Positions 55,181 to 63,467 of a stretch of DNA of 64,000 nucleotides are shown here, piece by piece. Below the pieces are notes generated by a model. The model was given only the letters and a program-made list of their open reading frames with translations. It did no database searches and was not told where the DNA came from. A program made the translations under genes and the position numbers. Every line of letters starts with the position of its first letter. The first letter of the stretch is position 1. The stretch lies in the NCBI RefSeq assembly GCF_001713375.1, contig NZ_CP016449.1:2914001-2978000 (forward strand), read 5' to 3'. Source of the DNA: Hydrogenophaga sp. RAC07. GTDB taxonomy: Bacteria > Pseudomonadota > Gammaproteobacteria > Burkholderiales > Burkholderiaceae_C.

Positions 55181-56158
55181 ATGTTTGCACAAGCGATTGA
55201 AGATATCCTCCAGGACCAGTGCACGCCCGCCGTGGTGCGCGCGATTGAAGCGGGCGGCTCGCCGCTTAAGCTGTGGCAGGCGCTGCAAGGTGCCGGCTTC
55301 CACGAACTGCTGGCGTCCGAGGACGCTGGCGGTGCCGGCCTCCCGCTGGCCGATCTGTTCCCGATACTGTGCAGCTTCGGCCGCTACACGGTGCCGGTGC
55401 CGGTGGCGCAGACAATTGTGGCGCGAACGCTGCTGGGGTCGCAGTTTGCGATGCCCAGCGGCATGATTACGCTGGGCGCTGCGTTGCGGCGCGAGGCCGG
55501 TGGCGCTATCGTGTGCTCATTCACACCTTACGGCATGCTGGCGGATTTCGTGCTGGCCCAAGATGGTGATGCCTTGTTGCTGCTGCATTGCGCAGCGGCG
55601 CAGCGTGAAGCAAGCGGCGTGCACGGGAGCCTGACGGCCACCCTGCGCTGGTCCGATGCGCGCGTCGCGACGCACGTGCCCGGCGCTGGCCCGCTGCTGC
55701 CGACGTTCGCGGCGGCCTTGCACGCCGCCCTGCTCAGCGGGGCCATGACCCGTGTGTTCGAAATGACATTGAAACACTGCAATGACCGCATCCAGTTCGG
55801 CAAAACCCTGGGCAAGTTCCAGGCGGTGCAGCACCAGTTGAGCGTCATGGCCGAACATGTGGCTGCTGCCTCGATGGCAGCCGAAGCGGCCTTCCACACC
55901 GACGCTGCGGCACCGTCCCTGCTCGCCGCAGCGATGGCCAAGTCCCGCACTAGTGAGGCGGCGGTTCTGGTCGCCTCCATCGCGCATGCACTGCACGGCG
56001 CTATCGGTATTGCGGAAGAATACGACCTGCAATTGCTGACCCGGCGCCTGCACGAGTGGCGCATGGCGCATGGCTCGGAGGCGCACTGGAATGTGTTGAT
56101 CGGCCAGCGCGTGCTTGCTGCCGATGTGTCCATCGTTGATTTTGTGCGGTCTGTTTAG
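55181..56158 (+). CDS. Acyl-CoA dehydrogenase, beta-type (short) partner
   Basis: 325 residues, short for the family and missing much of the middle beta-domain. It keeps NDRIQFGKTLGKFQAVQH and HALHGAIGIAEEYDLQLLTRRLHEW, but no Glu at either base site. The TEPG motif is also absent. Alpha/beta dehydrogenase pairs of this kind form heterotetramers on bulky ring-containing CoA esters in steroid catabolism, so a ring substrate is again suggested. Last gene of the operon. Confidence 0.84.
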   Translation: MFAQAIEDILQDQCTPAVVRAIEAGGSPLKLWQALQGAGFHELLASEDAGGAGLPLADLFPILCSFGRYTVPVPVAQTIVARTLLGSQFAMPSGMITLGAALRREAGGAIVCSFTPYGMLADFVLAQDGDALLLLHCAAAQREASGVHGSLTATLRWSDARVATHVPGAGPLLPTFAAALHAALLSGAMTRVFEMTLKHCNDRIQFGKTLGKFQAVQHQLSVMAEHVAAASMAAEAAFHTDAAAPSLLAAAMAKSRTSEAAVLVASIAHALHGAIGIAEEYDLQLLTRRLHEWRMAHGSEAHWNVLIGQRVLAADVSIVDFVRSV

Positions 56159-56224
56159 CCGCCGCTTTTGTGCCCACGATCAGCGGCGAAGTGATCGACA
56201 CCCGGGGCTTGCAACAGTTTAGGT

Positions 56225-57136
56225 TCATCGATCCGGCTGTTGCGCTAACGACTTGCCCCCGCCAAGCGCTTCACTGAAGAAGTCGATGAAGGTTCTCAGC
56301 TTGGGTGTCACGTACTGCCGATTCGTGTAAACCGCATACAGCGTGAAAGGGGGCACCGTGTAGGTCGGCAGCACGCGCGCGAGGCAGCCCGCGGCCAGAT
56401 CGTCGTCGACCGTCCATTCGGGGAGAAACGCCATGCCCATGCTGGCGTGCATCGGGTGATAGGTGAGCGTGCTGTCGTCCGAGCGCATCACCGCATTCAG
56501 CTTGATCCGCGCCTTGCCGGCAGGTCCCTGCATTTCGAGGCCATCGAGGTTCACGTAGTTGGGTACCACGGCGCTGCACCTGGCCAGATCGGAGGGTCTG
56601 CGCGGAGAGCCTTCGCGCTTCAGGTAAGCCGGGGTTGCGACCAGGTGGAACTGCACGGGACAAATCGGCCGTGCAATCAGCGCCGGGGACAGTTCGCGCG
56701 TGGCGCGCAGCGCGAGGTCGTAGCCGTCGGCGACCAGGTCGATCTTGCGGTTCTCCAGTCGCATGTCGACCAGCACCTCCGAATAGGTGTTGCGGTAGGC
56801 CGCCAGTACGCTGGCGAAATGCCGGTTTGCACACCAGACGGGCGCGCTGATTTTCAACTGTCCGCGTGGTGCCTGCGCGCTTTGCCGAAGCGCCGCTTCG
56901 GCAGCCTGCAGCGTGTCGAGCGCCTCGCGGCATTGTGCGTAGTACATCGCGCCGGCCTCCGTCAGGCTGAGCTTGCGGCTGGTCCTGTGCAGCAACCTCG
57001 CACCGAGGTCTCGTTCGAGCTGGGCGACATGCTTGCTGGCCATCGGAGCGGACATGGTGAAGCGCGCCGCGGCGCGGGAAAAGCTGCCAGCCTCGACCAC
57101 TTCCCTGAAAACGCGAAGGCTGCTCAGACGATCCAT
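56225..57136 (-). CDS. LysR-family transcriptional regulator
   Basis: 303 residues: N-terminal winged helix (FREVVEAGSFSRAAARFTMSAPMASKHVAQLERDLGARLLHRTSRKLSLTEAG) and a C-terminal effector domain. It diverges from the CDGSH gene and may control that gene and its neighbours, as LysR regulators often do. The shared intergenic region has a TGTGTT-GAT-AACACA palindrome at 57161-57175, close to the start codon. Effector unknown. Confidence 0.92.
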   Translation of the reverse strand: MDRLSSLRVFREVVEAGSFSRAAARFTMSAPMASKHVAQLERDLGARLLHRTSRKLSLTEAGAMYYAQCREALDTLQAAEAALRQSAQAPRGQLKISAPVWCANRHFASVLAAYRNTYSEVLVDMRLENRKIDLVADGYDLALRATRELSPALIARPICPVQFHLVATPAYLKREGSPRRPSDLARCSAVVPNYVNLDGLEMQGPAGKARIKLNAVMRSDDSTLTYHPMHASMGMAFLPEWTVDDDLAAGCLARVLPTYTVPPFTLYAVYTNRQYVTPKLRTFIDFFSEALGGGKSLAQQPDR

Positions 57137-57160
57137 TTATGGTTTCTTGTGAGGAAATGA

Positions 57161-57175
57161 TGTGTTGATAACACA
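57161..57175. promoter_or_regulatory. Palindrome in LysR-CDGSH intergenic region
   Basis: Perfect arms TGTGTT and AACACA around GAT, 24 bp before the LysR start codon, in an A/T-rich stretch likely to hold divergent promoters. It could be the LysR binding site, although its arms do not have the T-N11-A form exactly. Confidence 0.4.
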
Positions 57176-57325
57176 GCTATTGATTAACCAAAATTAAACA
57201 TTAAGCTATTCCTCATGGTCAGTCGGGTAGACATCCAGTCTCAAAGAGGCTGCCCATCAGCCGCGCTTTCGTTGATGCCTTCAACCAATGCCGTATCACT
57301 TCGTAATCATCCTCAGGAGCTCAAC

Positions 57326-57565
57326 ATGAGTAAGCGGCATATCGCCGCCACCACGCCGTTCGCAATCGACGTGGAAAAAGGCAAGGACTACTACTGGTGT
57401 GCCTGCGGTCTCAGCAAATCGCAGCCGTTCTGCGACGGCAGCCACAAGGGCGGCGAGTTCGTGCCGACCAAGTACAGCGCCGACGAAAGCAAGACTGTCT
57501 ATTTTTGCGGCTGCAAGCAAAGCAAGAACGGCGCGCTTTGCGACGGCACGCATAAAGCTCTGTAA
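57326..57565 (+). CDS. CDGSH iron-sulfur domain protein
   Basis: 79 residues with two CDGSH motifs: CACGLSKSQPFCDGSH and CGCKQSKNGALCDGTH. Each binds a [2Fe-2S] cluster by three Cys and one His. Small tandem-CDGSH proteins act in redox or cluster transfer. ATG 57326 follows CAGGAG; an upstream in-frame start at 57215 is not supported. Ten bp before the dioxygenase-like gene, which could be a redox partner; that is speculation. Confidence 0.92.
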   Translation: MSKRHIAATTPFAIDVEKGKDYYWCACGLSKSQPFCDGSHKGGEFVPTKYSADESKTVYFCGCKQSKNGALCDGTHKAL

Positions 57566-57574
57566 GAGCGGACC

Positions 57575-58404
57575 ATGCCCGTGACAACGGAGCCATTGCC
57601 GACCTACTTCATCTCGCACGGCGGCGGACCCTGGCCATACATGATGGCGCAGTCCAACGGCATGTACGACCGTCTGGCGCAGTCCCTGCGGGATATGCCA
57701 CGCCAGCTCGGCGCCCAACCGAAGGCCGTGCTCGTGATCTCCGCCCATTGGGAGGAGCGCGAGTTCACACCGTGATGGCCGCCGAACGGCCGCCCATGGT
57801 TTACGACTACTCTGGCTTCCCCGAACATACCTACCATGTCCATTACCCGGCACCGGGCCTGCCAGCGCTGGCCGAGCAGGTGCGGCAGTTGATCCAGAGC
57901 GCAAGGTTCTCGGCGCTGCTTGATGCCCAGCGCGGTTTTGACCACGGCAGCTTCGCGCCGCTGGTGGTGATGTACCCGCTGGCCGATGTGCCGGTCGTGC
58001 AACTGTCACTGCGCGCGGGCTATGACCCGGCTGAGCATTTGGCCGTCGGCCGTGCCCTGGCGCCGCTGCGCGAGCAGGGCGTGCTGATCGTCGGCAGCGG
58101 CCTGAGCTACCACAACCTGCGCCGCATGGGGCCGTCCGCCGCGGTGCCGTCAAAGCAATTCGACGACTGGCTGCAGCAGACCTTGGTCACCACCGAGCCG
58201 CACCAGCGTGCGCAGCGGCTGATCGACTGGCAAGACGCGCCGGCCGCCCACGTGGCCCATCCGCAAGAAGACCATCTGCTGCCCCTGATGGTGGCGGTGG
58301 GTGCCGCCGGGCATGATGAAGCCGTGTGCGTGTACCACGAGGAAGGTTTCTTTGGCGGCGTCACCGTCTCCGGCTTCAGGTTCGGCCAGGAAGGCGGGGT
58401 CTGA
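57575..58404 (+). pseudogene. LigB/DODA-type extradiol dioxygenase family gene, frameshifted
   Basis: The first frame (57575-57775) gives PTYFISHGGGPWPYM and KAVLVISAHWEEREFT, then stops. A second frame continues with VMAAERPPMVYDYSGFPEHTYHVHYPAPG and runs to 58404 (FDHGSFAPL, GSGLSYHNL). Together they make one YgiD/4,5-DOPA-dioxygenase-like protein of about 276 residues with its metal His residues (SHGGGPW, SAHW, DHG). One extra base in 57766-57771 explains the break. It is either a recent pseudogene or a sequencing error. Confidence 0.85.
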
Positions 58405-58514
58405 GTGGCGGTGGCTTGCTGGGCCGGTAGGCGCCTGTCGCCGAGGGGGGGTTCCTGTAACCCACGCGGCAGGTGTGCAGCGACAAACGATGAAGCGCGA
58501 AGACGGAGAACCGC

Positions 58515-58990
58515 ATGACAAGTTATCTCTGCCATCAGCGCCGTGGCGCTCGCCCGCGGACGACGCCAAGCAATCCGCATACGCAGCTTGAACAGAATGC
58601 GCCGGTAGAACTGCAAGAGCTGGTTTTCGAGAGGGGGCAGTCCCTGGGCGGCGTGGAAGTTGGTCCGAGCCAGGTGTCTGTTCCCGGAGCGCGCGCCTTT
58701 TATTTTATTTACCGCGATGCGGATGCCAGTCCTTCGGCGCCTTCATGTTCGGCAAGGAGTTTGCCCACATCCACCCGCCCAGTGACGGCAGTCTGCACAT
58801 GACCTTGCCGCCCGAGATCGTTCCCCAGGTCATCGAAAACGGCTGGGCGGAGTTGCATCCGCTGGCGGGTCAATATGGCCTGCCCGGGAACATCGTGATG
58901 GTCTATGGGCCGCGTGACGACGAGGAACTGCAGGTTGTTTGCGATTTGCTGACGGCGTCGCATACTGCGGCGACATCGTCAGAGGCGTGA
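58515..58990 (+). pseudogene. Luciferase-like (DUF5519) domain gene, frameshifted
   Basis: The first frame from ATG 58515 covers ELQELVFERG to VSVPGARAFYF. The rest lies in another frame: FMFGKEFAHIHPPSDGSLHMTLPP, AELHPLAGQYGLPGNIVMVYGPRDDEELQVV, ending at 58990. The second part matches the C-terminal core of the DUF5519 'luciferase domain' family as I know it. The shift falls between about 58690 and 58745. Function of this family is unknown. Confidence 0.6.
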
Positions 58991-59044
58991 AAAATCCGGG
59001 GCCACATCCTGCCCGTCAGGGCAGGATGTGGCGCACAACCAGGC

Positions 59045-61015
59045 TCAAGCTTTTGCAAGTTTGCCCTGCAGCTCGGCCACCGTTTCCGGGTTGACCAGCG
59101 ACGACAAGTCGCCCGGACTGTCGCCCTTGTACACCGCCCGCACCACGCGGCGCATGATCTTCATGTTGCGCGTCTTGGGCAGGTCGCTGACCAGCAGCAC
59201 CTGCCGGGGGCGGTAGGAGGCGCCCATGCCATGGACGACCGCCTGGGACAGTTCGGCCTGCAGCGCCGCGTCCGCCGCCACGCCGGGCATCGGCACGCAG
59301 ACGCAGACGATGGCCGAGCCCTTGATCTCGTCGGGCACGCCGATCACCGCCGCCTCTGACACTTTGCCGGTGCCGGTGAGCAGGGTTTCGATCTCCGACG
59401 GGCCGGTGCGCTTGCCTGAGACCTTAATCGTGTCGTCGCTGCGTCCGAGGATGTAGAACAGGCCGTCCGCATCGCGCATCGCAAAGTCGCCATGCACCCA
59501 GACGCCCGCAATGTTGCGCCAGTAGCTGTCGAGGTAGCGTTCGTCGTCGCGCCACAGGCTCTTGGTGAAGCCGATGTTGGGGTTGCGCAGCACCAGCTCG
59601 CCGACCTGGCCCGCGCCGACCGGCTGGCCGCTTTCATCGACGATGTCAACCCCGGCGCCGAGCCCGCGCGCGCCGAACGAGCCTGGCCGCAAGGGATGGT
59701 GCAGGGTGCCGGTGAAGTTGCAGCCGCCCACCTCGGTGCCGCCGACGATGTTGAGGAACGGCAATTTCTCTTTGCAGATGTGCTTGAAGAACCAGCGCCA
59801 GGGCGCCTCGGTCCAGGCCTCGCCGCCGGAGCAGGTGATGCGCAGCGAAGACAAGTCGTAGCGCTGGACTTCTTCGTCGCCGTAGCGCATCAGGCTTCGG
59901 ATCAGCGTGGGCGCGACACCCAGGTAGGTGACTTTGTGATCTTGCACCAGGCGCCAGAAGCGGCCCGTGTCGGGGAAGTCGGGCGTGCCTTCGGCCACCA
60001 GCAGGCTGCCGCCGAAATAGCTCGGAATGCAGGCGCACATGGCGCCCACCATCCAGCCCATGTCGCTCATGAAGAAGAAACGGTCGCTCGACTTGAAATC
60101 GGCACAGATGTGCATGTCGCGCGTGACCATCGAGCCCAGGAAACTCACGTGGGTCCAGATGCAGCCCTTGGGCTTGCCGGTGGTGCCCGAGGTGTAGAGC
60201 AACACGGCGGGGGCCTCGGAGGCCATCTCGGCGGTCGGCATGTCATGGGGCTGGGCGGCGACCAGGCTGGCCCAGTCGTGGTCGCGCCCGGGCGTCATCG
60301 GGCATGGGGACGCTTCACCCAGGTGACGCAGCACCATCACGTGCTGCACGCTGGGTGTCTCGCGCAGGGCTTCGTCCAGCACCGACTTCATGACGCCGGG
60401 CGTGCCGCGCCGCCAAGTGCCGTCCACCGTCAGCACCGCCTTGGCTTGGCCGTCGTTCAGGCGAGCGACGATGGGTTGCGGCCCGAAGCCCGAAAACAGC
60501 GGCATCAACACGGCGCCAATCTTCAGGACCGCAAAGAACGCGACAAAGGTCTCCGGCAGGTTGGGCAGGTACAGGCCGACCCGGTCACCTCGGCCAATAC
60601 CCAGCGACTGCAACGCTCCGGCCAGGCGGCAAACCTCGGCATCAAACTCGCGGTAACTCAAGGACTTGCGGTTTTTCGGGTCTTCGCCCTCCCACACCAG
60701 GAAAGGCTGGTCCCACACCGGCGTTCCGCGGTGCCGGTCCAGGCAGTTCAGCACGATGTTGGTGGTGCCGCCGATGCACCAGCGTGCCCATTCGATGCCG
60801 CGCGAGGTGTCAAGCATCTGCGTGTAGGGCTGGTAGAAGCGGAAGTCGCAGAACTCGAACACCTCTTGCATCAGCCAGGCCGGATCGGCGTCGGCACGGG
60901 CACTCAAGTTTTCGAAGTCGGACTCGCCCACTTTGTGCAAAAAAGCGGTCAGGTTGGACTGCGCCATCAGTTCAGGGGAAGGCGCCCAATCAAACGGTTG
61001 TTTGGTAGAATTCAT
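59045..61015 (-). CDS. Acyl-CoA synthetase, acetoacetyl/acetyl-CoA synthetase-like
   Basis: 656 residues with an ACS-type N-terminal cap (FDWAPSPELMAQSNLTAFL, WARWCIGGTTNIVLNCLDRH), P-loop YTSGTTGKPKGCIWTH, GGTEVGGCN, HGDFAMRDADGLFYILGRSDDTIKVSGKRTGPSEIE and a C-terminal LPKTRNMKIMRR with the adenylating Lys. It activates a short or medium carboxylic acid. It diverges from the nitroreductase gene, with about 100 bp between. Propionyl- or acetyl-like specificity cannot be assigned. Confidence 0.9.
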   Translation of the reverse strand: MNSTKQPFDWAPSPELMAQSNLTAFLHKVGESDFENLSARADADPAWLMQEVFEFCDFRFYQPYTQMLDTSRGIEWARWCIGGTTNIVLNCLDRHRGTPVWDQPFLVWEGEDPKNRKSLSYREFDAEVCRLAGALQSLGIGRGDRVGLYLPNLPETFVAFFAVLKIGAVLMPLFSGFGPQPIVARLNDGQAKAVLTVDGTWRRGTPGVMKSVLDEALRETPSVQHVMVLRHLGEASPCPMTPGRDHDWASLVAAQPHDMPTAEMASEAPAVLLYTSGTTGKPKGCIWTHVSFLGSMVTRDMHICADFKSSDRFFFMSDMGWMVGAMCACIPSYFGGSLLVAEGTPDFPDTGRFWRLVQDHKVTYLGVAPTLIRSLMRYGDEEVQRYDLSSLRITCSGGEAWTEAPWRWFFKHICKEKLPFLNIVGGTEVGGCNFTGTLHHPLRPGSFGARGLGAGVDIVDESGQPVGAGQVGELVLRNPNIGFTKSLWRDDERYLDSYWRNIAGVWVHGDFAMRDADGLFYILGRSDDTIKVSGKRTGPSEIETLLTGTGKVSEAAVIGVPDEIKGSAIVCVCVPMPGVAADAALQAELSQAVVHGMGASYRPRQVLLVSDLPKTRNMKIMRRVVRAVYKGDSPGDLSSLVNPETVAELQGKLAKA

Positions 61016-61115
61016 GGGGCAATCCTATCCGAACGTCGTATTGGAGTCCAGCGGTGCACTCTCACCGCGTCGTTTCTTCTCCGCAGCTCTACGTAGTCAG
61101 AAAGGCGGTCTATCC

Positions 61116-61799
61116 GTGCATGTCGACGAAGCGATTCGCAGCCGAAAATCGGTCAGGCGGTTTCTACCTGCCTCCGTTCCTTCCTCGGTGGTGCAGCACA
61201 TTCTGAGCGTGGCGGCGCGTGCCCCGAGTGGCAACAACGTGCAGCCGTGGAAGGTGTATGCGGTGGCGGGTGAGGCCCGGCAGCGCCTGTGTGATGCCTT
61301 CATTGAGGCGGCCACGCACGAGCCTGACCGGCATCAGCCCGAGTACGCGTATTACCCCACGACCTGGGTCGAGCCTTATCTGGAGCGCCGGCGTCGCTGC
61401 GGTTTCGGTTTGTATGCCAGCCTGGGCATCGCCCGCGACGACGCGGCGGCACGCGAGCGGCAGATGCTGCGCAACTACACGTTCTTCGACGCGCCGGTGG
61501 GGCTGCTCGTCACGCTCGACCGCCGTTTGAACACTGGCAGCTTCATGGACCTGGGCATGTTCATCCAGAACATCATGGTGGCCGCGCGTGCGCAGGGACT
61601 GCACACCTGTGCGCAGGCCGCGTTTGCTTGGTTCCACAAGGTGGCGCGCGCCCAGTTGCCGATCAGTGACCACGAAATCCTCGCCTGCGGCATCGCCCTC
61701 GGGCACGAGGATCTGTCGGCCCCGGAGAACGCCTTCATTACCGAACGAACCGATGTGGAGACGCTTGCCAGCTTCCATGGCTTCGACACCGCACGCTGA
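61116..61799 (+). CDS. Nitroreductase-family flavoprotein
   Basis: 227 residues: IRSRKSVRRFLPASVP, RAPSGNNVQPWKVYAV for FMN binding, FDAPVGLLV, MDLGMFIQNIMVAARAQGLHTCAQAAF, LACGIALGHED. The GTG at 61116 follows AAAGGCGG and gives the family N-terminus. Members reduce nitro groups, quinones or enones with NAD(P)H; an enone-type substrate could fit the region. It precedes the aldolase-like pair by 12 bp. Confidence 0.88.
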   Translation: MHVDEAIRSRKSVRRFLPASVPSSVVQHILSVAARAPSGNNVQPWKVYAVAGEARQRLCDAFIEAATHEPDRHQPEYAYYPTTWVEPYLERRRRCGFGLYASLGIARDDAAARERQMLRNYTFFDAPVGLLVTLDRRLNTGSFMDLGMFIQNIMVAARAQGLHTCAQAAFAWFHKVARAQLPISDHEILACGIALGHEDLSAPENAFITERTDVETLASFHGFDTAR

Positions 61800-61811
61800 A
61801 CGAGGACTCTC

Positions 61812-63014
61812 ATGGCAAACATCAAATCCGTATCATCTTCGCACACGCTTCGCGGTAAAACCGCGATCATCGGCGCCGGCATTTCGGCCGTCGGCCGCGT
61901 GCCGGGCAAGAGCGCGCTCGCGCTGGCCGCCGACGCAGCAGGCAAGGCGCTTGCCGATGCCGGCATCGGCAAGCACGAGGTCGATGGCGTGCTTTCCAGC
62001 TCCGCCTTCGCCTCGCCGTTTCACCGATTCAGCGTAGCCTTCAGTGAGTACCTCGGCATCCAGCCGACGTTCTCCAACACGATGCAGGTCTCCGGCGCCA
62101 CGGCGGCCACCCTGTTCAACATCGCCGCCGCCGCCATTGCTGGCGGCCTGGCCGAGACCGTTCTGGTGGTGGGCGGCGACAGCTTGCTGACCGGTCTGTC
62201 GCCCGACCTGGCCCTGCGCTCGATGACCGAAAGCCGGGACCAGCAATACGAAATGCCCTTCGGCATTCCCGTGGCCAACACCTTCGCCATGACAGCGCAT
62301 CGCCACATGAAGGAGTTCGGCACCACCTCCGAGCAATTTGCCAAGGTGGCGGTGATCCACCGCGAACACGCACGCCGCACGCCGGGGGCGCAGATGACCG
62401 ATCCGCTGAGCGTCGATGACGTGCTGAATTCCGGCTGGGTGACAACGCCCTACCACAAGCTTGACTGCTCGCTCATCTCCGACGGCGCAGCAGCCTTCAT
62501 CGTCACCTCGGCCGAGCGCGCCAGGGCGCTGGGAATTGCCAAGCCCATCTACATCCTCGGCGGCGGCGAATGCTACACGCACGAGCACATCTTCCTGATG
62601 CCCTCGCTGACCACCACGGGCGCGGTGCAGTCGAGTGCCAGGGCCTACGACATGGCGGGCTGCAGGCCGAAGGACATCGACGTGGCCGGCGTCTATGACT
62701 GCTTCACCGGCACGGTGATCATGATGCTGGAGGACCTCGGTTTCTGCCCCAAGGGCGAGGGTGGGCGCTTCGTCGAGGACGGGCAGATCACCTACGGCGG
62801 AGCCATCCCCTGCAACACCCATGGCGGCCTGCTGTCGTTCGCGCACTCGGGCATGCCGGGCTCGCTGTTTCATTTCTACGAGGTCGTCAACCAGCTGCGC
62901 GGAAGCTGCGGTGAACGCCAGGTCGCGGGCGCTGAACTTGGCCTGGTGCATAGCCTGGGCGCCGGTTTTGCGACCAACGCCACCACCATCCTGGGAACGG
63001 AGGCCACGCTGTGA
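61812..63014 (+). CDS. Thiolase-fold protein lacking the nucleophilic Cys (Ltp2-like aldolase candidate)
   Basis: 400 residues with a thiolase/SCP2 fold (AIIGAGISAVGRVPGKSALALAADAAGKALADAG, SDGAAAFIVTSAERA). The residue aligned to the thiolase nucleophile is Ser94 (MQVSGATAATLF). The GHPxGATG region reads AHSGMPG. Its GTGA overlap with a DUF35 gene matches the Ltp2-ChsH2 arrangement, in which a Cys-less thiolase-fold protein with a DUF35 partner carries out retro-aldol cleavage of a 3-hydroxy branched CoA ester. Tyr295 in GVYDCF lies where that family has an essential Tyr, as I recall it. Confidence 0.8.
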   Translation: MANIKSVSSSHTLRGKTAIIGAGISAVGRVPGKSALALAADAAGKALADAGIGKHEVDGVLSSSAFASPFHRFSVAFSEYLGIQPTFSNTMQVSGATAATLFNIAAAAIAGGLAETVLVVGGDSLLTGLSPDLALRSMTESRDQQYEMPFGIPVANTFAMTAHRHMKEFGTTSEQFAKVAVIHREHARRTPGAQMTDPLSVDDVLNSGWVTTPYHKLDCSLISDGAAAFIVTSAERARALGIAKPIYILGGGECYTHEHIFLMPSLTTTGAVQSSARAYDMAGCRPKDIDVAGVYDCFTGTVIMMLEDLGFCPKGEGGRFVEDGQITYGGAIPCNTHGGLLSFAHSGMPGSLFHFYEVVNQLRGSCGERQVAGAELGLVHSLGAGFATNATTILGTEATL

Positions 63015-63442
63015 TCAACCTCAAAGACGCCCACCTCAAGCCACAGCCGATGCCGGATGCAGATTCGGACATCTATTGGCGCGGCATTCAGGAGGGCAAG
63101 CTGCTGCTGCAGCACTGCCCAGCGTGCGGCCACGTGCAGCTCTACCAACAGGCGATCTGCCGTGAGTGCGGTAGCGAGCGCCTAGAGCACCGCGCCGCCA
63201 GCGGTCGCGCCAAGGTGCATTCGTTCAGCGTGGTTCACCGGGCGCCCGGCCCGGCTTTCAAACAGGACACGCCCTATGCGGTGCTGCTGGTCGAACTCGA
63301 AGAAGGTCCGTGGATGATCAGCTCCTTCATCGGCGCAGACCCTTCAGCAGTCACTTTCGACATGGCTGTCGAGTTGGTTTGCGAACCCGTCGGTGTTGGT
63401 GTGTCGCTGCCGCGATTCCGGGCGGCCGGACCTCCAGCGTGA
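63011..63442 (+). CDS. DUF35 OB-fold zinc-ribbon protein, partner of the preceding gene
   Basis: 143 residues. The zinc ribbon is Cys36-x2-Cys39 and Cys50-x2-Cys53 (CPACGHVQLYQQAICREC), followed by an OB fold (KVHSFSVVHRAPGPAF, PYAVLLVELEEGPWM). These proteins assemble with thiolase-fold enzymes and are needed for their activity. GTG start at 63011 overlaps the upstream stop. Confidence 0.9.
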   Translation: MINLKDAHLKPQPMPDADSDIYWRGIQEGKLLLQHCPACGHVQLYQQAICRECGSERLEHRAASGRAKVHSFSVVHRAPGPAFKQDTPYAVLLVELEEGPWMISSFIGADPSAVTFDMAVELVCEPVGVGVSLPRFRAAGPPA

Positions 63443-63467
63443 AGCAGCGTCGTCGTGCGCCTTCTGA

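Noticed and set aside
59492..61096. 534-codon open frame antisense to the ACS-like ligase
   Set aside because: Mirror frame of a GC-rich real gene; no recognisable motif.
61812..63014. Simple call as acetyl-CoA acetyltransferase
   Set aside because: The nucleophilic Cys is Ser94 and the gene is paired with DUF35, so ordinary thiolase activity is unlikely.
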